Source: an uncultured Clostridia bacterium
GTDB lineage: Bacteria; Bacillota; Clostridia; Christensenellales; UBA1242
Direction of reading: 5' to 3'
NCBI GenBank assembly: GCA_947589655.1
Contig: CANQCE010000015.1
Coordinates: 1-14,427, forward strand
Length of the DNA stretch: 14,427 nucleotides
A program made the translations under genes and the position numbers. The notes beneath the pieces are model-generated. The model saw only the letters and a list, made by a program, of their open reading frames with translations. It was not told the DNA's origin and ran no database searches. Positions 4,936-11,374 of this stretch are shown in pieces. Position 1 is the stretch's first letter. Each line of letters starts with the position of its first letter.

Positions 4936-7050
4936 TTATTCTTCCACTTTTTCAAGTTTGGCAATGTTTAACATCAAACTCTTTTTGCCAACAAGGTCAA
5001 AATCAATGTCCGCCACAAGCCCGTCAGCAGAAATATTGACAATTGTCCCCTCGCCAAAACGCGAGTGAGAAACCCTGTCGCCAACCACCAGCCCAGAATC
5101 AAAAACCTCCGCCTTTTCGCTTTCAACAAAATCGTTAGAAATGATTTTTGTGCGCTTTCTGTCCACAATGCCAAGTTCTTGCAAAAAGCGGCTGGATGTT
5201 TGCGGACTGGATTTGCCATACATATATCTTTTTGCGGTGTAGGAAAGGTAAATTCTCTCCTCTGCGCGTGTGATTGCCACATACATAAGGCGGCGTTCTT
5301 CTTCCATTTCGGTGCTTGAATAAACTGCCCTTGCAAGTGGAAAAATGCCTTCTTCCAGCCCCACAACAAACACCACTTTAAACTCCAACCCTTTAACTGA
5401 GTGGATTGTTGAAAGTGTGACAACGCCGTTCTCTTGAATTTGGTCGCTGTCAGTTTTCAACATCACCTCAGCCAGATATTCTCCCAGTGTGGCGTCCTCG
5501 TTGTCATTTACATATTCTTGCACGCCAGAGAGCAAACTGTCAATGTTCCCAAGGCGTTCAATCGCCTCGTCATCCTTGCCTGCATACGCTTCGTCAATGC
5601 CAAAAGAGGAAATCACCTTTTTCACAAAGTCAACAAGCGGCAATATTTCAACTTGCGTTTTTAAAAATTTGAAGGTGTCCACAAATTTTTCAAGTTTTGT
5701 TTTATATTTAGAAAATTTGAACCTGTCCGAAAGCAGATAGGCTATCAAATTCTCACCGCCTGCCTCTTGCTGCAATGCCCCCAGTGCCACATCGCCAATG
5801 CCGCGCTTTGGAAAGTTTATAATTTTCGTCAAGGATATATCGTCTTTTTCGTTCACGAAAATGGAAAGATATGCAAGAATCATGCGGATTTCTGCACGTT
5901 CATAAAACTTAAAGCCGCCGTAAAGTTTGTAAGGTATCTGATAGCTCATCAGCCCTTCTTCCAAAGCACGCGAAAGTGCGTTCACTCGCATGAGAACGGC
6001 GAAGTCGTTGTAAGAGTATCCCTCAAACGAAAGGTCGGCAATCGTCTTTGCCACAAAAAGTGCCTCGTCACGCTCATCGAACGCGTTGTAAACCACTGGC
6101 CCCTCGCCGCTGTCTTTGTCGGTCCACAAATTTTTCTCCATACGCTCTTTATTGTTAGAAATAACATTGTTCGCCAAATTTAAGATGTTTTTGGTAGAGC
6201 GGTAGTTGCGCTCAAGTTTGAACACTTGCACATTTGTAAAATCGTTTTTTAAGTTAAAAATATTGTGAAAGTTTGCGCCGCGCCAAGAATAAATGCACTG
6301 GTCCTCATCGCCCACAACAAACAAATTTTGATGCACGCTTGCCAAAAGTTTTATCAGTTTGTATTGCACAAGGTTGGTGTCCTGAAATTCGTCCACCAAA
6401 ATGTATTGAAAACGCTCGGCGTAAATTTTTAAAATGTTTTTATAGTTATGGAACAGAAAAAGAGTTTTGTTCAAAAGGTCGTCAAAGTCCAGTGCGTTGT
6501 TCTTTTTCAGATATTCTTCATATGCAAAGCAAATTTTGCGATAAATTCGCAAGTTTTTGTTTTTGTCCATTTCTTCCAAAGCATCAAAATATTCGTCAAT
6601 GTCAAGCCCCTTGTTTTTAATGTTTTCAAGGTGCTTAGAAACTTTGTCCTTCTCATCATCATCCACATTTTCTGCTTTTAAAAGTTCCTTCAAAATTTTG
6701 GCCTTGTCCGCATCGCCAATTATGGAAAAGTTTTTTGTGTAGCCGTCAATATTTTGGATATGTTCGCGCAAAATGCGCACGCACATGCTGTGAAATGTGG
6801 AAATCCAAACGCCCTGACCGCCCATGGAAACAACACGCTCTTTCATCTCGTTTGTGGCTTTGTTTGTGAATGTGATTGCCAAAATGTTGTAAGGCGAAAT
6901 GCCAAGTTCTTTAATAAGATACAAAATTCGGTGTGTCAGCAGACGCGTTTTTCCGCTTCCTGCACCAGCCGTGACTAAAACAATGCCCTCGGTGGCAACA
7001 AGGGCTTTTCTTTGTTCTTCGTTAAGGCTGTTTAAATCATATCCGCTCAT
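4936..7050 (-). CDS. pcrA: ATP-dependent 3'-5' DNA helicase of the UvrD/PcrA family
   Basis: Superfamily 1A helicase acting in nucleotide excision repair, removal of recombinase filaments and relief of replication-transcription conflicts. With the start at 7050 it has 704 aa. All motifs are present in order: Q motif (LNSLNEEQRKAL), Walker A (AGAGSGKTRLLTHRI), Ia (ITFTNKATNEMKERV), Ib (TFHSMCVRIL), II/DEFQDTN, III (VVGDEDQCIYSWRGA), IV (LERNYRST), V (STIHSVKGLEFKVVFVVGLE) and VI (EERRLMYVAITRAEERIYLSYT). The C-terminus (VGDRVSHSRFGEGTIVNI) matches the Tudor-like RNA-polymerase-binding domain of PcrA. The frame stays open to 7167, but the upstream residues are hydrophobic and unlike the family, and a promoter at 7058-7086 would start transcription at or next to the ATG at 7050. 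The ATG at 7059 is the alternative. Neither has a good ribosome binding site. Confidence 0.95.
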   Translation of the reverse strand: MSGYDLNSLNEEQRKALVATEGIVLVTAGAGSGKTRLLTHRILYLIKELGISPYNILAITFTNKATNEMKERVVSMGGQGVWISTFHSMCVRILREHIQNIDGYTKNFSIIGDADKAKILKELLKAENVDDDEKDKVSKHLENIKNKGLDIDEYFDALEEMDKNKNLRIYRKICFAYEEYLKKNNALDFDDLLNKTLFLFHNYKNILKIYAERFQYILVDEFQDTNLVQYKLIKLLASVHQNLFVVGDEDQCIYSWRGANFHNIFNLKNDFTNVQVFKLERNYRSTKNILNLANNVISNNKERMEKNLWTDKDSGEGPVVYNAFDERDEALFVAKTIADLSFEGYSYNDFAVLMRVNALSRALEEGLMSYQIPYKLYGGFKFYERAEIRMILAYLSIFVNEKDDISLTKIINFPKRGIGDVALGALQQEAGGENLIAYLLSDRFKFSKYKTKLEKFVDTFKFLKTQVEILPLVDFVKKVISSFGIDEAYAGKDDEAIERLGNIDSLLSGVQEYVNDNEDATLGEYLAEVMLKTDSDQIQENGVVTLSTIHSVKGLEFKVVFVVGLEEGIFPLARAVYSSTEMEEERRLMYVAITRAEERIYLSYTAKRYMYGKSSPQTSSRFLQELGIVDRKRTKIISNDFVESEKAEVFDSGLVVGDRVSHSRFGEGTIVNISADGLVADIDFDLVGKKSLMLNIAKLEKVEE

Positions 7051-7057
7051 ATAAAGC

Positions 7058-7086
7058 ATTTTAACACATCCGACCCAATTTTCCAA
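7058..7086 (-). promoter_or_regulatory. pcrA promoter, predicted to yield a leaderless mRNA
   Basis: Minus strand TTGGAA (7086-7081), 17-nt spacer, TAAAAT (7063-7058). The expected start point, about 7 nt past the -10, falls within a base or so of the ATG at 7050. That agrees with the absence of a Shine-Dalgarno sequence there. Confidence 0.5.
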
Positions 7087-7225
7087 AGAAAAAGATTGCA
7101 AAGAAACAAAAAGCACAAAAAACATTATTAAAAATATGCGAAAACAAAATTCCCATTGACAACGCAAAATAAAATAAGCTTTTACTTTAAAAATTTAAAA
7201 AAAATAACAAAAACAGCACAAAATG

Positions 7226-7256
7226 ATAAAAAAGCCGCACAAAATGCGGTTTTTTC
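7226..7256. terminator. Bidirectional Rho-independent terminator after rpsU
   Basis: CCGC-(7-nt loop)-GCGG (7235-7249), extended by a G-T pair and A-run/T-run flanks. On the minus strand the hairpin is followed by TTTTTT, so it should end the rpsU transcript about 40 nt past the stop; the plus strand also has a T run. Confidence 0.85.
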
Positions 7257-7291
7257 TGATTTTTTATTAAAGTTTTTAAAACTTGTTGCGC

Positions 7292-7474
7292 TTAACCTCT
7301 TTTTCTTGCGCGTTTTCTTGCTTGTTCGCTTTTCTTCTTGCGTGCAACGCTAGGTTTGTCGTAGGCTTCTTTTTTTCTTATATCGCCAATGATGCCGTCT
7401 TTTTGGCATTTTCTTTTAAAGCGTTTAAGCGCACTTTCCAAACTTTCGTTTTCGCCAACCTTAACTGTCGTCAA
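7292..7474 (-). CDS. rpsU: 30S ribosomal protein S21
   Basis: Small basic protein of the 30S subunit near the 16S 3' end, needed for efficient initiation. I place the start at the TTG at 7474, giving 60 aa that begin MTTVKVGENESLESALKRFK, which aligns with the usual MxxxRVGENExLxxALRRFK start of the family. Two GTG codons further upstream (7486, 7483) also open the frame. However, they fall within AAAGGTGGTGA, an 11-nt match with one mismatch to the anti-Shine-Dalgarno complement AAAGGAGGTGA, which ends 5 nt before the TTG. That makes the TTG the better choice. The tail is rich in Lys/Arg (RKKKSEQARKRARKRG). It is monocistronic: a perfect promoter upstream and a terminator downstream. Confidence 0.95.
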   Translation of the reverse strand: MTTVKVGENESLESALKRFKRKCQKDGIIGDIRKKEAYDKPSVARKKKSEQARKRARKRG

Positions 7475-7510
7475 CTTTCTCACCACCTTTCAAGGTCAAA
7501 ATTCGTTGCA

Positions 7511-7539
7511 ATTATACCTTAAAATATGCAATTTGTCAA
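7511..7539 (-). promoter_or_regulatory. Perfect consensus promoter for rpsU
   Basis: Minus strand TTGACA (7539-7534), exactly 17 nt, TATAAT (7516-7511): a full match to the sigma-A consensus with optimal spacing. It starts 12 nt past the stop codon of the preceding gene, so rpsU is expressed independently. Confidence 0.92.
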
Positions 7540-7551
7540 GCATTTTTTCAA

Positions 7552-8849
7552 TTATCCCCAAAATCTGGTATCAAAGTTGTTGAAGGAATAGTGAAAGTCT
7601 GGGTCATCTTTATTATGAAACTGCCCCAAAATCGCCGTTTGCCAATCTTCCGCATTTTTAACAAATTCTGGTGCGTTGATTATATAAATAGGCTCATCAT
7701 AGAGAAAATACAACCTAATATCATGCATCGTGTCGGTATCCAGACGAGGACATTCCAAAATAAGGTTAATATCCCCTTTAGTATAGATGCTGCCTTTATA
7801 GAAAAACATGCTTTTTGTAGTTATGAAGTTGGCGGCGACAACCATGAGAGAGTTTGAGGAATTGAGATAATTCTCCGCTAATTTTTTGTTTTTGTAATTT
7901 ATATATTCGCCTGGGGCTGTGTAGTTATCAAAAAACACACCATAATTGCCGTTTCCGCTAATAGGAATTTGAAACCCATTAAAATTCACATCAGTATAAA
8001 ATTGCCCGTTTTCACCTTCTTCCGAGCCAATTAAATAACTTAAATCCACCGCTGGCAAAACAAATTGACTGTCTTTTGTCATATGAATTTGCCCAGCATC
8101 ATTATGTATCGCTGCATAAAATTCCGAATTATTTGTTTGATTATTTATATTTTCATTCGTCAAAAAACTTTCATTTATTAATACCTTCGAAACTTGTAAA
8201 AGTCCGTCAAACATCTCGTTTGCACTTGCAACATTTGAAAAATCCGCATCAATCAAGTTGATATATGTAATCATAGCGTTTGCAAACATTTTGTCCGCAA
8301 TTTTTACTCTCTCTGTGTTAAAATTATTGAGTAAAAAATATTGACAATATAAACCGGTTTCGTTAAAACTTTTGAACATATTTTCAAACAATGATGAGCT
8401 GTCCTCTGGGGCATAAATTGGCATGTCAGAATAAATAAACATGGAATTATCATATCCCCATTTAATTCCGTTTCCGTCATCTCCATAGTGCCCAATCACG
8501 CCACTCTCTTTAAAAGGACCATCATAAGACACGCCGCCATTTAAAGACCAAGATAGTTCTGGATCATTATAATCAAAAAGAATACTGTTCACCTCAAAGT
8601 AATCATAAAAAACATCCACAACCGCATTGGTTATGTCATTAACTGCTTCTTCATCCAAAACGTAGCCCTGTAGAGGCTCATAAAAAATAGAAAAACTGCT
8701 ACCCACGTTTGCCGTGAGAGCAGCAAGAATTACGTTTGTTAAACTGCAAGTGATTGTGAAAAGAAACAGAATTGCCAATCCTGTGAATTTAAGTCTACTT
8801 TTTAATTTTCGGAATCCTCGATTCCCCCCCCCGCAATTTTTCTTTTCAT
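7552..8849 (-). pseudogene. Exported protein of unknown function, off-frame at a G9 tract (probable phase-variable gene)
   Basis: From the ATG at 8849 (GGAG 8 nt upstream, own promoter) the frame reads MKRKIAGGGIEDSEN and stops after 15 codons. With one more G in the nine-G run (8832-8824), it would read MKRKIAGGGNRGFRKLKSRL and continue into the long open frame ending at 7552, giving 432 aa. The joined N-terminus is a classic signal or anchor: many Lys/Arg, then a hydrophobic core (LAILFLFTITCSLTNVILAAL). The rest is acidic, aromatic-rich and Asn-rich, as in surface proteins. A segment MFANAMITYINLIDADFSNV...MF resembles one BspA-like/DUF285 surface repeat. No enzyme motif was recognised. 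The 408-codon frame alone could only start at a TTG (8778) without a spaced ribosome binding site. An assembly error in the homopolymer is the alternative to phase variation. Confidence 0.7.
8824..8832 (-). repeat. Homopolymeric G9 tract in the start region of a secreted-protein gene
   Basis: Nine consecutive G on the coding strand at codons 6-9 of the gene starting at 8849. It is by far the longest G/C homopolymer I noticed in this AT-rich window. Lengths of 10 (or 7) restore the frame to the long downstream coding region; the present length gives a 15-residue peptide. This is the layout of slipped-strand contingency loci. Confidence 0.85.
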
Positions 8850-8882
8850 AAAATATACTCCATATATTTATTTTACAAATTT

Positions 8883-8912
8883 ATTTTATCACAAAAACAT
8901 GTAAAAAATCAA
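8883..8912 (-). promoter_or_regulatory. Promoter of the G-tract gene
   Basis: Minus strand TTGATT (8912-8907), 18 nt, TAAAAT (8888-8883), preceded by TGA to form an extended -10 (TGnTAAAAT). It lies between the mtaB stop and the ATG at 8849, giving a short leader with GGAG and showing that the gene is a separate unit. Confidence 0.65.
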
Positions 8913-8929
8913 CTTATTTTATAGTTCGT

Positions 8930-10174
8930 TTAAAATTTTTCTTCGTTTACGATTGCGCCTTCGCCAAATAGGGAAAAATCTTTTACAGCAACTATATCTC
9001 CTGGCTGAAAATTCCCTTTTATGTAACATTTTATATAATTTTCGGTGTAACCTTCAAAAAAATCGCCGTTTTTATCTTCAATCAGAACCTTGCCAGAGGT
9101 GTTTTTGGTGATAAATTCCTCTTTCAGCGCCTTCCCAACATCTTCCAAACGTTTAACGCGCTCAGATTTTATCTTTCCAGATAAATCTTTGTAAAGTTTC
9201 GCCGCCGCCGTGCCGTCACGCTTGGAATATGGGAATATGTGCAGTTGTGAAAATTTAATTTTTTTAACAAATTCCAGCGTTTCGGCAAAATCTTCTTCCG
9301 TTTCGGTAGGAAAACCCACAATTATATCTGTTGTGATGCCAGCAAGCGGAAAATACTTTCTTATCAAGTTCACGCTCTCGGCAAACTCCGCCGTGGTGTA
9401 GTGGCGGTTCATTTTTTGCAAAACTCTGTCGCATCCACTTTGCAGTGACAGGTGAAAATGTGGGCAAAAGTTTTTTAAAGTGGAAAGTTTTTTCATAAAG
9501 TTTTCGTCAATCAAATTGTCTTCAAGCGAAGAAAGCCTTATGCGTTTGCCAAACTTGTCCAACCGCCCTAGCAATTCCCCCAGCGCCTTTTCGCCGTTTT
9601 GTTTATAGTCCGAAACATCAATGCCCACCAGCACAACCTCTTTCACACTGTCTGGCAATTTTTCCACCTCAGCAAGCACGCTCTCCATTTTGCGCGACCT
9701 GCTTCTGCCACGTAAATAAGGAATTATGCAGTATGTGCAAAAGCGATTGCACCCATCTTGAATTTTCACAAACGCACGCGTGAGAGTTTGGGCGGAAAAA
9801 AGGTCGTCTTCATATTCCTCTGGGATGTCGTAAATTTTTTCGCCAACATTTTCTAACTCGTCCAAAATTTTCAGCCTGCCTGCCGTGCCGCTGACAAAAT
9901 TTACGCCTTTGCCAGCAAATTGCACAGGTCTGTTTTGGCTGGCACAACCAACCACAAAGATTTTTGCATCTTTATTAAATTTCCGTGCGCGTTCAATCAT
10001 TTGGCGGCTTTTCTTTTCCGCCTCGTTAGTCACGGCGCAGGTGTTTATTATGTAAGCATCTGCGTTTTCCAATTTATCTGTGGCCTGAAAGCCCCTATGC
10101 TGTAACTGAAAAATGAGAGCATCGCTCTCATATTTATTCACTTTGCACCCCAGTGTTAAAACAGCAACTTTCAT
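8930..10174 (-). CDS. mtaB: tRNA t6A37 methylthiotransferase MtaB
   Basis: Radical SAM enzyme that adds a methylthio group to N6-threonylcarbamoyladenosine at tRNA position 37. The 414 aa are family length. The N-terminal UPF0004 domain holds the three auxiliary-cluster cysteines C10 (LGCKVNKYES), C46 (NTCAVT) and C77 (VGCASQ). The radical SAM cluster motif CNRFCTYC is at 142-149, and the C-terminal part includes a TRAM-like segment (SGKVLIEDKNGDFFEGYTENYIKCYI). LGCKVNKYES at the start and IQDGCNRFCTYCIIPYLRG favour MtaB over MiaB or RimO. The ATG at 10174 is 3 nt after the rsmE stop, so translation is probably coupled; the ribosome binding site within the rsmE end is weak. The rsmE-mtaB pair next to dnaJ and rpsU is the usual Bacillota arrangement. 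Confidence 0.95.
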   Translation of the reverse strand: MKVAVLTLGCKVNKYESDALIFQLQHRGFQATDKLENADAYIINTCAVTNEAEKKSRQMIERARKFNKDAKIFVVGCASQNRPVQFAGKGVNFVSGTAGRLKILDELENVGEKIYDIPEEYEDDLFSAQTLTRAFVKIQDGCNRFCTYCIIPYLRGRSRSRKMESVLAEVEKLPDSVKEVVLVGIDVSDYKQNGEKALGELLGRLDKFGKRIRLSSLEDNLIDENFMKKLSTLKNFCPHFHLSLQSGCDRVLQKMNRHYTTAEFAESVNLIRKYFPLAGITTDIIVGFPTETEEDFAETLEFVKKIKFSQLHIFPYSKRDGTAAAKLYKDLSGKIKSERVKRLEDVGKALKEEFITKNTSGKVLIEDKNGDFFEGYTENYIKCYIKGNFQPGDIVAVKDFSLFGEGAIVNEEKF

Positions 10175-10177
10175 AAA

Positions 10178-10888
10178 TTAATTTCCGCTTAAAAGTGATA
10201 CCATGCTGAGCATGGCAACAGAAGCGGTTTCACTCCTTAAAATACGTTTGCCAAGGCTGATTGTGGTTGCCCCAGCAGAGATAAATTTTTCTTTTTCTTT
10301 AACATCAAAGCCGCCTTCAGAACCCACAATAACGGCAATGTTTTGAAGTTTGCTTAAATCTTTAAATTTGTCAGATTTTTCAGCGCGCTCGTTTGCAAAA
10401 AGCACAATGTCAAAGTCTTTAAAAGCCTTCAGGACCTCATCAAAAGTTTTAACCTCATCTATAACAGGAGGAATTGTTCTTTCGCATTGCTTGCAGGCGT
10501 TTAACGCAATGGTTTTAAGCCTTTCAATTTTGTTTTCTGTTGCCTTGGCAATAACATGCTGGCTGATAAATGGAACAATTTTGCTCACGCCAAGTTCGGT
10601 GGCTTTTTGAACAATAAATTCAAACTTTTCCTTTTTTGTGATTGCTTGAAAAAGCACAATGTTTTTTCTTGGATTTGCCACGCAAATTTTTGCCCCTACA
10701 ATATGGCAAATAACCTGCTTTTTTGATGGGACAAAGCTTTCAACAACGCAGGCATATTCTTGCTCATCGCCAAGCGAGACCAAAATTTCTGCACCCACGG
10801 ACAGCCTCAAAACATTTTTTAAGTGGTTATATTCATCGCCTTCAAGAACAACTTTTCCGTCTTCCTCTCTGCCAAAAAACCTTCTCAT
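10178..10888 (-). CDS. rsmE: 16S rRNA m3U1498 methyltransferase RsmE
   Basis: SPOUT-fold enzyme that methylates N3 of U1498 in 16S rRNA using SAM. The 236 aa comprise an N-terminal PUA-like RNA-binding domain (MRRFFGREEDGKVVLEGDEYNHLKNVLRL...) and the knotted catalytic domain, with the family signatures LFQAITKKEKFEFIVQKATE, LGVSKIVPF, the VGSEGGF loop (IGPEGGF in many homologues) and SLGKRILRSETAS at the SAM-binding knot. The ATG at 10888 follows GGAGGG by 3 nt. It is the first gene of a two-gene operon with mtaB. In many Bacillota prmA lies between dnaJ and rsmE; here that position holds repeat copy 2 and a terminator instead. Confidence 0.95.
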   Translation of the reverse strand: MRRFFGREEDGKVVLEGDEYNHLKNVLRLSVGAEILVSLGDEQEYACVVESFVPSKKQVICHIVGAKICVANPRKNIVLFQAITKKEKFEFIVQKATELGVSKIVPFISQHVIAKATENKIERLKTIALNACKQCERTIPPVIDEVKTFDEVLKAFKDFDIVLFANERAEKSDKFKDLSKLQNIAVIVGSEGGFDVKEKEKFISAGATTISLGKRILRSETASVAMLSMVSLLSGN

Positions 10889-10914
10889 ATTCCCTCCATG
10901 GTTTATCTAGAAAT

Positions 10915-10943
10915 ATTTTACACCAACAAAGCCAAAAATACAA
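10915..10943 (-). promoter_or_regulatory. Possible rsmE-mtaB promoter
   Basis: Minus strand TAAAAT (10920-10915), with TTGTAT 17 nt upstream (10943-10938). It sits just upstream of the rsmE ribosome binding site and downstream of the terminator that ends the dnaJ unit, so a promoter is expected here. The -35 is weak. Confidence 0.4.
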
Positions 10944-11004
10944 ACTTTTTTGAACATATTTTTTTAACTTTGCAATTTTTGGCACTTAAAACAGAAAAAA
11001 TGTA

Positions 11005-11028
11005 TAAAAAAGAGGCGTTTTACGCCTC
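11005..11028 (-). terminator. Rho-independent terminator ending the dnaK-dnaJ unit
   Basis: Minus strand GAGGCG-taaaa-CGCCTC (11028-11012) followed directly by TTTTTT. It comes after dnaJ and repeat copy 2, so the repeat would be transcribed in antisense as part of the dnaJ 3' UTR before termination. Confidence 0.88.
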
Positions 11029-11085
11029 AATTTTATTAATAAAGCACCCCTCGCAAGCCCCCACTTATTCTCCACTCCAAAACAC

Positions 11086-11369
11086 GCCTTAAAATTTTTG
11101 AAGGAAAGAACTGCGTTCGCTCTCGAAAATTTTAAGGCACTTTAGCCGCCCGCAAAATGTCCAGCGGAATTTTGCCAGGCGAAAGGGGGTCCGTGGGGGA
11201 AACGAATTTTAGGCGTTAGCACCGTGCTTGTTTTTTTAATAGGTAGGAGATTCTTCGACTGCGTGCTTAACAGCACTTGCTCAGAATGACCAATCGGTGC
11301 GTGTCGCCGTTATGGGGTCCCCGAAAGTGCCTGCCACTTTTGGGGCGTAAATTCTAGTTGCCCCCACGC
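11086..11369 (+). repeat. Structured repeat, copy 2 (long form)
   Basis: Same architecture as copy 1. The 5' stem GCCTTAAAATTTTTG (11086-11100) pairs with CGAAAATTTTAAGGC (11124-11138), capped by GAAC-TGC-GTTC (11108-11118). ACTTTAGCC follows, then a GCAAAAT/ATTTTGC hairpin (11152-11175) and the invariant block from 11177 to 11212. The outer stem is CGTGGGGG (11192-11199) with CCCCCACG (11361-11368). Arm A is GGCG-TTAG-CACCG...CGGTG-CGTGT-CGCC (11212-11308), its tip filled by a nested repeat. Arm B is CCCCGAAAGTG...CACTTTTGGGG (11319-11345). It ends 5 nt from the dnaJ stop codon. Relative to copy 1, paired bases change together in four separate stems. Confidence 0.88.
11247..11290. repeat. 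Nested palindromic repeat inside copy 2 arm
   Basis: GAGATTCTTCGAC...GCTCAGAATGAC with an internal GTGCT/AGCAC hairpin (11263-11275). It matches the ends of the nested repeat in copy 3 and occupies the same site in arm A, as though this loop tolerates or attracts secondary insertions. Confidence 0.7.
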
Positions 11370-11374
11370 ATTTT

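Noticed and set aside
7051..7167. N-terminal extension of PcrA with a hydrophobic stretch, suggesting a membrane anchor
   Set aside because: It is unlike any PcrA/UvrD, has no ribosome binding site, and a promoter lies within it. It is open frame by chance.
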